The notes under the pieces: generated by a model
Told to the model about the DNA's origin: nothing
Databases searched by the model: none
What the model saw: the letters and a program-made list of their open reading frames with translations, nothing else
Part shown: one piece after another, positions 26,914-37,729 of the stretch
How positions within the stretch are numbered: position 1 is the first letter of the stretch
How the letters are laid out: every line of letters starts with the position of its first letter
Program-made: the position numbers and the translations under genes
DNA from: Temnothorax longispinosus
Taxonomy: Eukaryota; Arthropoda; Insecta; Hymenoptera; Formicidae
DNA: 64,000 nt
Assembly: GCF_030848805.1 (NCBI RefSeq)
Contig: NC_092365.1
Location: forward strand, 18,467,049-18,531,048
Direction of reading: 5' to 3'

Positions 26914-28440
26914 ACACAATGACGCATTTTTAGATCCACCTACTCAGCATATCCCTGACGCTGGCAATCCCTGACGATATGACGAATAGGCCGCGGTCGC
27001 GAGTTCTGGGTATCCCCCGGCGCGGCCGCTTGGTATCGAGCCAACATTCGCCATTCATTAAGATCGCTTATAGTGACGTCGTTGAGATCTGACGTATCGG
27101 ACGTAATAATCGAGCAAAAAACTAATATTGGAAACGAGCCTGTCGCTCGACGTGAAATTTGATACTTGATACTCGTATGAAGATATCGATTATATCTATG
27201 CTAACTTATCGTTAAAAAAAAAAATGGGGCGATATTGTCACAGCTGTTGTCACGGATATCTCTGTTTCGTCGCGACAGAATAAAACAACGTAGCAACAAA
27301 TCAATGCTCGACAAAGGAAAAGAAGCAGTTTCTCTATAGAAAAAAAAGTACGCTTTGTGCGAGATCGATTTCTTTACAATAGCGAAATTGCTCGCATTTT
27401 GTACCTGATTGCGGCGCTATAGATACTACAGAAGCACGAGCAAAAACAAGCGTTTTTCAAACTTTAAAAGGAGAGAAAAAAGGGAAGAACCGAAGAGACT
27501 GCAAGAAAATGCGGCAAAAAAAGGACAGACTTAATAGCACCGAGGGATTGTTGGTTCTTGCCCCGTTACTTTGAACCCGATGGAATTATCCGCGACGTCG
27601 ATGAAAGAGAGAAAGGCAGACAGAAAAGAGGCAGAGAGTTCAATAATCTAGCAACGCTGATCTCACTGCTGGCATTGAAGTCTCCAATGGCGACGCATCG
27701 CGACTTCTCTCTCACCATCGCTCGTGTTTTCGGCCGTGTTCATGTGGAAAACAACACGCGAGGAGAGATGCACGTGTTAACTTCGCACCACGCATAACTC
27801 GAAGAGAGATCTCGCCTGCCTATCTCGCGCAGCGATTTAAAAAACGGAGCACGAGACGTGACTTTCGTAATGGACGCTGTCACCGTTTGCGCAACGCGCA
27901 CGTATCCAGCGTTTTTTCTCTCTCTTTCTTTTTTCTCCCTTTTCCTTCTTCCGTCTTCTTTTTTTTTCTTTTAAAACCGTACGAAGCCTACGGAGGAGCA
28001 ATCCTTTTCGAGAAGCATTCCCGAGGAGGCAGTAAACGTCCGGAGCTTACGCTTCGTCCGATAGTCGCTGCGATCATCGCGGAAGCAGATTTATGATAAT
28101 CAAGCGGCCATCGGCCGTCTCTCTTTTTCGCTCGCAGCGCCCGCCAGCCGACAGCTTTCTTAAAACGAATTTCGATTTCCCAATAAGAGGCCAAGATTTA
28201 CGGCCTCCCGTTTTGCCCGGGCACCTTTTTTGCGCCTTGTCACGTATCCCCCTCTCGTCGCGCGCGCGCCCGGGTTCTTTTTTCTTCTCCCCCCGGTCTC
28301 GCGAAGGAGGTGCACGCTTTTTTTACTGCCCCTTCGTACCGTCCCACGAGCAAGAGGACGGCCTGACAGCGTCCCTCTCCTGCGCAAAATGGATTTTCGC
28401 ACGTACCCGAGAGCTCGGCCTCACTCCCTGACTCACGCAT

Positions 28441-28460
28441 TCGCTCGCTCGCTCGCTCGC
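28441..28460 (+). repeat. (TCGC)5 microsatellite
   Basis: Five perfect TCGC units preceded by a partial unit. The same unit recurs, shorter, at about 45590-45602. Confidence 0.9.
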
Positions 28461-30283
28461 GGGGTTCCGTAGCTCCGTAACTGGCTCGTAATGCATGCGC
28501 GAACGTCAAAGTCAGGTAGACGTTGCCGAGAGACCTCGCAAGCGAAGAATAGAACACCCGGATTTCGCTGCGCCATCGGCAACCGACCTTAACACGCTGG
28601 AACGCGAACGCTCCTGTTTCGTTTAAGGTATATGCAATCGAAAGGCACGCGGCCAAAATAAAAATTAATCTGCCTAGGCGAGCGATCAAACGACAGACGT
28701 CAAACCATCGACGGCGATCGGCGATTTCGCAACGCGAGTTAGCAATCACGATCGAGAATAATGCAAGAAAACGGGCGCGCGACTCGCTCGACAATTAAAG
28801 CGTGTATGAGAAAGAGAGAGATTTTTAGATCAGATGTGATATAAGGAAAACAAGAAGCGAGAGAGCGAGATTCAATGTTAAGAGCAGTGGTCGGAACGAT
28901 CGAACATCAATCGACGTTAATTGCGATCGTTAATCGAAGGTGAGCCGAAGCCGGGAAGGAAATCGGACGGCTTCTTTCCGCGCCGCAAAAATGTAGACGT
29001 TGCCCTCGTTAAGCGACTGACGGCGGCGGGTTTGCGAGACGCGAAATACGAGTAGCACGAGCGAATGGAGCAGGGGAGGACATACGTCTCCCGTCGTCCG
29101 CGAGACGGGAGAGAGGGGGGGCAAAAAGTCTCTCTCGCGAATTACGCAGGCCCCGCTTCACGCCGGGCGAAAGAAATCATCGGGGGGAGGTAACGAGGTA
29201 CCCACGTATAAGGTCGTGTGTTTCCTTATGCAGCGACCGACGAGGAGGAGAAAAAAAAAACGTTACGAGATTGCAGCGGTTAACCTTACTGCGTAGTTAT
29301 GCAAGCAAACGCGCAGGGGTCCAGCTATACGAAGTCGGTCACAATGTTGCACGTGCACGCGCGTACGCACATACACACACACGTACGCGGATGCATTTGC
29401 GATTCGTTGCACCTTTGCGCGCCGCCACTCTCGGTTTAGACGAGAGTCGTGTTCGACTGTTCTTATCGATCAATTACCGCTAAAGAGGCTGCACGCCGCG
29501 ATGTGTCGCACTATGGAAGGCATTAGCGCGTCGAGCCAAGCGATATTCTTTAAGGAAACCGGGATTAAGGGAGATGATTTGCTCTAACGTCGACCTGCAA
29601 AATCTCTCAACGTTTCGAGAATTCTCGGGAGCTGCGACAATGCCGAGATATTCTACGGTCCGAGATCGTTCAGGCGTGTCCTCAACTTGAAAATTTTACA
29701 GTTTTACAACTCGCTAACTCTTCCGCGCTTGCAGCTCAGAAAATTTTCAGAGTTCCGGAAATATCCAACTTTCGCCCGCCGGAATTTTTTAATATCGAAG
29801 AAGCTCCGACTTTCGGCAAAACAGAATTAAAACCTCTCTTTCGTCAATCGCGGGATTGCCTACCGCCGCCGTTACATCACCGAAAACTTTCCTGCGATCT
29901 GCATCGAGCCGATTCCGCGCAAACACGCTCGCGCGACCGCGGCATCGGCCACAATATTGCGCCTGCCATAATCCCGGCGCAGTTTCTGACACGTCGCTTC
30001 CGCCTCTCTTTTTCTCCGCGATCGCCTGCAATTTGGACGTCACGGGGAAACGCCATGGTCGGAAGAGGGGCGAGAGGGGGATCGGCCAATTCGCCGGCGC
30101 GGCGCATTAAAGTCGTACGTACACGTACACACATACACACACACCGGCACGGCGCTGCTGCAATTTTGGCAGACGCGATACCACGCCCGGCGCGATAAAA
30201 GCTCGCCGGAAGTGGAGAGAGAAGAGGCGAGACCCAGCGTGGAAACGGGAGAGGATGGTTGTTATTCGAAACGACAACAACGA

Positions 30284-30309
30284 CGACGACGACGACGTCG
30301 TCGTCGTCG
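30284..30309. repeat. Perfect 26-bp palindrome of CGA/TCG triplets
   Basis: A run of CGA triplets (30281-30296) turns directly into TCG triplets (30297-30309), giving a perfect inverted repeat with no loop. It is likely the product of triplet slippage plus inversion or foldback. Confidence 0.85.
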
Positions 30310-31354
30310 GTTCCGCCGTGAGAAATCGATTCGACCGGCAAAACGCTCGCTTGCAAACACACCCCGGCGACTTTTAAACGTCTTGGCACGCGCGCCGATA
30401 CGGTTCGCTCGTGCGACTCGTTAACGACAATAGAAGACACTGTGACGCAGCGGAGAAAAATGTTGGTGCATCCGGGGAAAAGACCTGATGCTGTCACGGG
30501 ATTCACGGGAAAAAATTTTGGAACGCGCGCGAGAGGCACGAGGGAGTATACCGCGGGGAGTAAAATCGAATTCCCGTCCCAAATCCGTTCGCACGGACGC
30601 GCGACGTGTCCTTTATGGAAATATCGCGGATTACGAAACGCGACCAATATTCCGGCCGCATATATGTAACGCTATCTGATCCTTTACTCCGTATTTAGAA
30701 TCGGAGAAGCGAACGATCGCACTTGGAATTACTTAAAATTCCTGACGGTCTTTAATGTTTCAAGCGAACATTTGCAGCGTAACTAAATTGCAATTTAAAG
30801 TGGGATTTAACCGCGGTTGCCCCATTTCGCGAGGATTTATGTTTATATTTCATCCCGACGGAGTTTCCAAGACTTTTTACGTAAGGTACAAAAAGCAGCG
30901 ATTTTTGCGAGGCAGCATTTTCGAAGAAACACAAGGTCTGTTTTTTTTATAGCTGAACTGTACCACACCGTAGTGTTTACTCTCTATACTTACAAGTGAA
31001 ATAGACGTATGTTTTGAAATTTGATAAAAGCGAGAAGGGAAGTTTTAGCGCGGTCCAGTGCAGCAATAAAAAAAACAAACCTATTGATTGCTCGCACGGA
31101 TAAGGAATTCAGTTCAAGACTTAATTCGTTATAAATTAGCCGCCGAGCGGTCTTCGCGCGATCGATCACGCAGTCCCTCGCCAAATATTCCTCACTTTTC
31201 GCGGATCTTCGTAATCCAAACTTCTCCTTTCTCATTCGAAAAGGATTATACATATTCGGACGTTACGTGATCGATTTTCGGATCGCCGTCGTGGCGTCGA
31301 GAGAAAAAATCACCGTCGAGAAAATCGACGCAAATCACAACTCGGGCGCGCACC
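30310..31354. other. Intron proximal to the Ephrin donor
   Basis: CpG-rich to about 30660, AT-richer to 31090, then mixed up to the donor. No second donor or open exon that would suggest an alternative first coding exon is evident. Confidence 0.5.
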
Positions 31355-31360
31355 ACTTAC
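31355..31360 (-). other. Ephrin: Splice donor of Ephrin coding exon 1
   Basis: On the minus strand the exon ends in TCCAT and is followed at once by GTAAGT, the full consensus 5' splice site. Reading through the donor would give Met and then a TAA stop two codons later, so splicing is required. The codon is interrupted after its second base (phase 2). Confidence 0.85.
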
Positions 31361-31479
31361 ATGGAATTCGTGGTGTTCCAGTACATGCTGATCGTCTTGG
31401 CGCAGTTGCTCACAGTCGACAGTAGCACCGTTTGCAGGCAGACGAAGAACACCAGGGTAACGAAGGACGTGGAAACCAT
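31361..31479 (-). CDS. Ephrin: Ephrin, first coding exon (signal peptide and start of receptor-binding domain)
   Basis: Ephrins are extracellular, membrane-anchored ligands of Eph receptor tyrosine kinases and act in contact-dependent cell and axon guidance. Seen: ATG at 31479-31477 in a strong start context (ACCATGG), then 39 codons plus two bases. Residues 1 to about 24 form a hydrophobic signal peptide (core VTLVFFVCLQTVLL). The mature start reads NCAKTISMYWNTTNS, which matches the beginning of the ephrin receptor-binding domain; the Y/H-W-N-x-S/T-N motif is the family hallmark. N35-T36-T37 is an N-glycosylation sequon. The exon stops after the bases AT, directly before GTAAGT, so the split codon becomes Ile if the next exon begins with A, C or T, as expected from the family's S-I-F-R continuation. 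The remaining domain exons and C-terminal anchor are not visible and should lie at lower coordinates beyond the window. An upstream in-frame ATG at 31674 exists but has a weak context and would bury the signal peptide. The family call is firm; the exact insect subtype is inferred. Confidence 0.86.
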
Positions 31480-32738
31480 GGTAACAACGACGGTGGACGA
31501 CGACGGGCTGGCACCGTCGCTCAGGCGCCCGTACTCGGCCAACGACCACCACCGGCACCAACCGCGAGCCGCCGCGAGGCACAACAGCACCCGTTGCACT
31601 TTCGCCCGCGACCTCGTTGCAGTCGTCCACAACCACCTACTTCTTCCACCACTTCCGTCGCACCTCCACCACATCCACACTCCACACTGTGCCCGGTATT
31701 CCTCCTCTCCACCACCAGCCTCCTATCGCTATCCCTTAATCCCGGCGACGTTGATCCTCCCTTGTCCCACGCACCTTTCTCGGACGCGATCCCCGCCGTC
31801 GGTCGCTTCACGCCGTCATCGCGGGGGCCCCTGGCGAGTCCCGGAGAATCCGGAGTGAGAGACGAGCCTCAACGATCCTCGGCCCTCGAGGGGGGGAAGA
31901 TCCGATATCTATTTGATGAAGTCGCGACCCTCGCGTCTCTCAAGATCGGAACGATCAGACTCGATCCGCGTCTCTTGGCGCGCCGTCGTTGTCGATGGTG
32001 TCCGAAATAGCGCCGGTCCCATGGGGCCAGCCCGTGTTTCTCTCGTCGGGAGCGCTGCGGCTCGCCAGGTAGTTCATTGGTTCAGTTCTCGCTCTCTCTT
32101 TTCTCTCCGGGATTCTCTCCTCGGAAACGGCGACGCGCGATACTGCCGCGATCCGTCGTAGCGTGGCCCGTCGCCAACGAACGCGCGAGACGGCGATGCC
32201 TTCTCGGCGCAGCGAGGCTACCCGTCGGCTCGCCGTCGATCACACGATCCGGTCAGCGATTGCACGCGACGGCGGCGCTTCGCATGTTCGAATCCAGCGA
32301 GTTTTCCCTCGGTGCAAGTCGAGAGAGGAATGCGCGGAGCGTGCGAAAAAAAAAAACAACGAGTAATTCCGCGACGGCGCGGCTAGACCAGCGGGTTCGC
32401 GACCGTTACACTTTTCAAGCGCACCGTCTCGTACCTCCACATTATCCGTCGCGAGATCGCGCGAGACGCGAGGGAGACCGCGCGTCGTCGATCGCAGGTG
32501 CAAGTACTCCAAGTACAACCACAGGTAAATCCTCTCTCACTGTAGCACACACACACACTGGAAAATCTCACGGTGTATTATCCCCCTCGGGGGGCCACGC
32601 AAACACTCCTCGAGTATCCTCGTACTGGCGCGGAGTCGGGAATCGCACTTCCCGAAGAGTCGCGAGAATCGCACACTCCCGACTATTCTCCCACGAAACC
32701 CCCGGACGGCGGAAGGAAATCCGTCCAATTACGAGTCA

Positions 32739-32758
32739 CGCGCGCGCGCGAGAGAGAG
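32739..32758 (+). repeat. (CG)n joined to (GA)n
   Basis: Alternating CG (32739-32750) passes directly into GA (32751-32758). CG alternation of this length can adopt Z-DNA. Confidence 0.8.
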
Positions 32759-32855
32759 ATTTCGAGAATCCGCGATACGGCAACGACTCGCGGCGGGGGC
32801 CCGGCCGCGATCCGAGCAGGTCGAAGTTGGAATATGCACGCGCGAGCACACGGCC

Positions 32856-32870
32856 GAGAGAGAGAGAGAG
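32856..32870 (+). repeat. GA tract near the Ephrin promoter
   Basis: 15 bp of perfect GA inside the CpG-dense block upstream of Ephrin. It is a candidate GAGA-factor/CLAMP-type site. Confidence 0.8.
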
Positions 32871-33840
32871 TTGATGATACCCCCTCGGCGAGACTCCGGC
32901 TCGGTTTTGGCGGACTGAGCGTTAACGGTCACCACGCAGCTCGGTGTCGCGGACGCGTCTGTCGGCCGAGCGTTCGTCTCGCGTCGGCCGACTCGGCTGA
33001 CGGCGGCCGCGGGGTGGGGACGCGCCGAGCGCCGGCGGACGCGCGCGAAGCCGCCCGAAGCCGGCCGAAGTTCGCGCGTCGCTCCGTGCGCCACCCCGCG
33101 ACCCGCGACTCGCGCCGCGCGCGGCTCCGCGATCCTCCGCGAGAATACGCGCCGGCATTACGCTTCTCGTTCTCGCTCGCGAGACGTTGGCGTAAGGTAG
33201 AATCGGTAGAATCGCTCTCCCCCTCACACCGGCACGTAGAAGCGAGAGCCCGGCTCGCCGCGGTCGGTGCGGACGAGACGTTGCGGTTACACAGTGACAC
33301 ATAGAAGTTTTTCTTCTTTATTTCAGACTTATCTCTGACTCCGCTTCGAAGCCGCGCCGCGCCGGAGTGAAGGTGCGATTTTACGAGCGTCGCGCTTGAT
33401 TTCAGAAAGTACGCGGAATGTGATCTCAAAAATCTGTAGTGAGACTGAAGTTTTCATTGAAACTGGGATAATGTTTGTTATCCTTTCAAAAAATAAAAGG
33501 GACAAACGCGTTTTACATGACGTATACTCGTATGAACGTGTCATTTTTCCTCGCAGGTAGAGAATGACGTTTCGGTTGTCTCTAATCCGGCGCCTTTTTG
33601 TGATCTTTCCGAATGGAATAATACGCACGGAAAACTTCATGGGGTTTTCATCCGGGTTTCTCTCAAAGAGTTTCGTTTCAATATTTTTTTTCGGCTTATT
33701 GCTTCATCGGTTCATCCGGACACGCGACTGACACAAAGCAGATCAAACAAGCACCACCGTCAACGCCGGCCGCTATTTCGGCTCTCCGACGGGAGCTCAA
33801 ACGTCGCTCCGACCGACGATCCCCCGGGGGGGAAGGAGGC

Positions 33841-33855
33841 GAGAGAGAGAGAGAG
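33841..33855 (+). repeat. GA tract upstream of Ephrin
   Basis: 15 bp of perfect GA, preceded by a C5G7 block at 33821-33832 that is nearly palindromic. Confidence 0.8.
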
Positions 33856-34320
33856 GGCAGTTTTGACACTCATTAAGAAAAGCAACCACCGTGATGAATC
33901 CCCCGCCCCGGCGGTCGACGGGCTCGCGTAAAACTCAGCAGGAATTTAATTTCGGCGACGCGACGGCAACGACTATCTCGGCAACGACGGCTTCTGCCAC
34001 GCTGATATTACATCGGCGTCCCTTAAGCCTCGTTACCGCCGTCCGAAATTTCCGGCCTCGGGAATATAATCGGGACGATTAAGCCGCGAGAGAAAGGACG
34101 CGCGACACGGGTTCGCTCTTCTCTCGCGAGCTATGAATTAGCGCGCACGTGTCGCGATGTGACGCGACGCTCCGCGGGCTTTTAAGAGCGAGAGTGCTTC
34201 CCTTGACTTACGATCGGCGCTCGCTCGCGTTTCCTGTTACGATCTCGCGTCTCCTCCTAATTCCGTCGCGCCTCCTTTTCGTTCCGTTTTCCGTGCGAGA
34301 GACAGACGCCGCTCCGGAAT

Positions 34321-34340
34321 GGTAAACCCTGGTAAACCCT
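34321..34340 (+). repeat. Two tandem 10-bp units GGTAAACCCT
   Basis: ggtaaaccct occurs twice head to tail, followed by gctaag. Each unit contains a forkhead-like GTAAAC word. Confidence 0.75.
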
Positions 34341-36149
34341 GCTAAGTCTAAACGTGGGATTATCAGGGAGGCAGGGTTCTCTGACAAATCTGAAGTCATC
34401 TCCTGCTAGACAAACATTTGAAAAGAGATCCCTTATCGTTTATGTATCATGTAGCATGAAATATCTCAGCTGACTGAGGGGAAGAAGCTTGAAATAAATT
34501 TTGGAAATGTTGGAACAATTTTCTGTATCGTTATTTTATCTCCTGTTTTATCCGTCCTTAATGTCGCGATTTATTTCTAATTTTGCATTGGTTTAAAATT
34601 GTAACGTAAATTCTCGCGATTTTTTTTCAAGAACTTGAAGATCAGGACGCGGAAATAGACCGATCTAATTCTAAACTCGTTCTAAACAGAGCTCGCATTT
34701 CTCTTTCCCTTTAAAAGATCGATAATTTCCATAGGAAAATTAGATCCATTGTGCTTCGATACCAGGACTCGCGACGTGTTCGTGCGTGCATACGAACGTG
34801 CATCCGCGGATGCACTCGAGTACGTGGCGCCCTCAACGCGGAGAGGCGATCATCGTCCCCCCCCGTATTGCTCTCTCGTGTGCAACGATCTCCGGGGCAT
34901 GCTCCCTCTCGGAGATGTCGAAGAACCGGTATCTACCGGCCCACGGACAGTCATGTCGGTCATTAGTCGGACTAATGTAATGCTTCAAATTCTATCGGGG
35001 GCCCATGGCGCCGCGCCGGGACGTTGCCGTCCGTCCTCCCACTAAAGCGTCGAATCGTTAATACACATTGCACGATAGGAATACGAGGCCGTGAGCCTGT
35101 TTTGCATTACGCTTTCCTCCACTCCCTCCGCCCCGGTTCTTTTTGTTTCATAATTAACGCGGTCATCGCCGAAACCTGAGATAAGGGATGGTCCTCGTTA
35201 AGCCGGCGTTCCTCAGATTAATTTTCCGCCGGCGCGAATGACAGCGATTTAGCAAACGAGAGCGGCACGCACACGCAATACTGGCGACATGACATTTCAT
35301 TGGTTTATCGCGAAACGTTTAACAATGATTAGATAGCGCGTGGATTACTCTCACGCAATAGTTTCCTTGAAAATTGCAGTTACCTTTATGCATACTTAAA
35401 TCGCCGGCTGATTTACATTCGTTCGTTAATTGAATAAATGACTACTATTAAGCTACTTGCTAGTTGGATTAATAATAGCCATATGCTCTCGCTCGCGAAG
35501 TCGAAATAATAGCAGCAGCAAACCGTGATAATTCGAGGAATAGAAACAAAACGGACGTGGCGAACGATTATTTGAAGCGTTGATTTTTCTCCCCTGTCAC
35601 GGACGATTAAACAGGCGCGTTTATGTGTGTGCCCGTAAAGCTTCGATCTATCATTTGAATCTACTTTATGTATTCTCTCCCTGTATGTCGTTAACATTCT
35701 TCAAACGTGAAAAATTACGAACTGATGTTATCTCAAATGTGTGTAGGTACTTTGAATTCGTTCGAAGTTAAGTCTACATGAAAGACAGGGGACACGATGT
35801 GCAATGTATTTTCCAAATGACGACGAAAAAGAAACTAATAAAGGGAAGCAAAGCGAAGTAAATAAAAAAGAGCAAGCTTTAGGGACGGCTTTAATAAAGT
35901 CGAGTCACGCTTCGCGCAGGGAGATCTTTAAATCGTCCTCAAACAAACCCGGCCCGGTCCTTGATCGTTGACCCGCGATCCGTTTGTTACACATCTTACC
36001 CGTGCACTCACTCTTCTTCATTCGTATCTCTTTCTTTCTTTCTTCTTCCCGTTCAGGTTCTCGCTCTCCTCGGACCGTGTCTTTTTCCGTACCGTGTGCA
36101 AAGCAGCCTCACATGAGAGCACGGCACAATGGAGGTATTAAATGGATGT

Positions 36150-36179
36150 AAGGTAGTGGGTAAAGCGGTAGTGTGTAAA
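36150..36179 (+). repeat. Short tandem duplication
   Basis: Two 14-15 bp units: ggtagtgggtaaagc and ggtagtgtgtaaagc, differing by one base. Confidence 0.75.
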
Positions 36180-37660
36180 GCTGACCAGAAATGTGTATAC
36201 GTATGTCTCGAGCAACGCATCACGAAAATGAAAGTGCTTCGCAAATATTGGTTACCGTCGACCTTACCGCCGTCGAGGAGCCGAGAAAGGAAGACCGGGA
36301 AAAAGCCAAATCCTGTGTACATATTACCGGTTCGAGCACTTTTCACAGAGAGAGAGCTTCCTTCCCTCTCGCGGGCTCCCCGTTCGATCGTTCGAGCGAG
36401 AAACCGCAGACGCATTCCGGAAGACAGGTGCCGATTCCTTGGAAAAACGGCACGCCGCGCGCCGCGCGCTACGGAAAAGTTATGACAGCAAGCGGTTTAC
36501 CTGAATCGGTCTTGGGGAGTCATCAACACAAACACGCATCTCGACATTTATCAAACTGTCAGATAATAAGTTTGTACGTCAGCTAGTCGTTCGTATCTTA
36601 ATGGAAAGTCATTTTACAATCATCATTTTTGAATTATGGATATTACGGGTAAAATCCTTCGCGTTTTATGAATAGCAGCGGCGTCTTTCAAAAGTTTTCT
36701 TCTCTCGAGGACCTATTAATCGTCAGATTGTCCGAAAATGAGCGCGCACGAACGTTTAAGACGGGCAGGTGCAGGATTGTCGAGCGCGCTCATCCGGATT
36801 TGACGAAAACTTGAGAATGGCGTGTCTTGAATTTGTGTTCGCTCGGGCGAGAACAATCACACGTGAAAGAGCGGGGATGAGTCACGCTCGGGGAAGCTCG
36901 CCAGCTCGATGATTACAAGAAAATCTACTATCGCAATCATATTGAAGCACGTGTAAAAGTGACGATCGGAGAACAGTTCTGACGTAATAGACTAATCCGA
37001 GATACTTCGCGAGATAACAATTTCTTTCGTAACGCCTGGTAGAAACGGTTGTTACGTAGTTGACCGTATAGATATAAGCTCGTAGATTATTATCCCACTC
37101 GCGCCGATAGGTCGCTGATCCTGCGAAACGATCCGCGCGCGGAACGGATTATCATATGTTAATAAGTCCCGGGAACCGTAAGCCCGGCTACGCCTAATTT
37201 GCGAGGTAATCGCGATCTTTACTCGCACAATACGAAATTCTCAACGGCCATCGATCATCATTATTTATCGTCGTTCGCCAAATTCATATCGGCGCGTACG
37301 TTTACGCCGCGCCGCTCCGGGAGGAACGCGCGTGTGAGTCGGCGAGTGCGTATACACGCACTCTCACGAGCCGATCGGGGGCCCCAATCCATTTCGCTTC
37401 ATTACGGCGCTCCTCGCGCGAGAGGATCCGAGGCCTCTTCTTCCTGACCCTGCCTTGAACTATGATTGGACACGTTACATCGATCCTCGTCGATCCTGAT
37501 TCGAGGCGTCCCGAAGCGCGCGGGTAAACGCTTCTTCTCTCGCCGGGCCTCTTCTCACCTTCGTCAATCGCGCTGACGATATCGCCTCGTATCGGCCTGT
37601 GGCCTTTCCGCGAGCAAAATACAAAGGTACGAGAGAGGATGAGGCGGGACGAGATGCGCT

Positions 37661-37706
37661 TCGATCGGTCGGTCGGTCGGTCGGTTGGTCGATCGATCGA
37701 TCGACC
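37661..37706 (+). repeat. GGTC/GATC tetranucleotide microsatellite
   Basis: Tandem ggtc units change into gatc units, flanked by tcga. The region is nearly self-complementary in its GATC part. It would encode Arg-Ser/Asp-Arg-Pro-Thr repeats if translated on the minus strand, but nothing supports coding. Confidence 0.85.
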
Positions 37707-37729
37707 GGGGCGCTGAACGAGCGCCCCGG
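37705..37729. repeat. GC-rich perfect hairpin
   Basis: CCGGGGCGCT (37705-37714), loop GAACG, AGCGCCCCGG (37720-37729): a 10-bp perfect stem. It abuts the GGTC/GATC microsatellite. In bacteria this would resemble a terminator stem, but there is no T run and the context is animal DNA. Confidence 0.75.

Larger units (their letters stand above)
25607..30280. other. No gene seen
   Basis: Contains repeat copy B (26313), the (CT)18 run, AT/purine-rich DNA at 27180-27540, a T-rich tract at 27910-27975 and CpG-dense blocks at 28100-28780 and 28930-30280. The 184-codon minus frame (28794-28240) and the 256-codon minus frame (30647-29877) are the longest here. The latter translates the (GAC)n palindrome as a Val run and shows no domain, so I read both as chance in stop-poor DNA. 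Confidence 0.5.
1..31354 (-). other. Ephrin: Ephrin first coding intron (at least 31 kb, partial)
   Basis: Inferred. The Ephrin exon at 31479-31361 ends with a donor and the gene must continue to lower coordinates. I searched this stretch on the minus strand for the conserved continuation of the receptor-binding domain (the FRI-D-N-T-D motif, the I-I-C-P-V-Y cysteine motif, the R-P-F-T-P-Q-P-G-G loop) and saw none. The acceptor and the domain exons are therefore probably before position 1. Short exons could have been missed by eye. The sub-stretches are described separately. Confidence 0.6.
31480..33860 (-). promoter_or_regulatory. Ephrin: CpG-dense 5' UTR and probable promoter region of Ephrin
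   Basis: This is one of the most GC- and CpG-rich stretches of the window, and it lies directly upstream of the Ephrin start codon. The part next to the ATG (31480-31760) is rich in GGTGG on the minus strand, fitting a 5' UTR. GA/CT tracts at 32750-32758, 32856-32870 and 33841-33855 resemble GAGA-factor sites. Minus-strand TCAGT initiator-like words occur at 32918-32914, 33448-33444 and 33731-33727, but none has a matching downstream promoter element at the expected spacing and I see no TATA box, so the transcription start cannot be placed. Long open frames here run on both strands (for example 32077-32874 plus) and look compositional: they are Arg/Ser-rich and have no recognisable domain. 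Confidence 0.55.
33861..36700. other. No gene seen upstream of Ephrin
   Basis: CpG-dense at 33880-34330 and 34760-35040, AT-rich at 34440-34740 and 35390-35570. The duplicated GGTAAACCCT and the 36150-36179 duplication are the only structures noted. A 118-codon frame at 36129-36485 begins with ATG (MEVLNGCKVVGKAVVCK) across that duplication, but matches nothing I know. Confidence 0.5.

Noticed and set aside
29877..30647. 256-codon minus-strand open frame
   Set aside because: It includes a Val run from the (GAC)n palindrome and a Cys/Val-rich CA-repeat translation, with no recognised family and a non-conserved-looking composition.
32077..32874. 265-codon plus-strand open frame, the longest in the window
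   Set aside because: It lies in the Ephrin promoter CpG block, is Arg/Ser-rich, translates simple-sequence tracts, has no domain, and overlaps other open frames on both strands.
37705..37729. Reading the GC hairpin as a bacterial terminator
   Set aside because: There is no trailing T run and the window is animal nuclear DNA.
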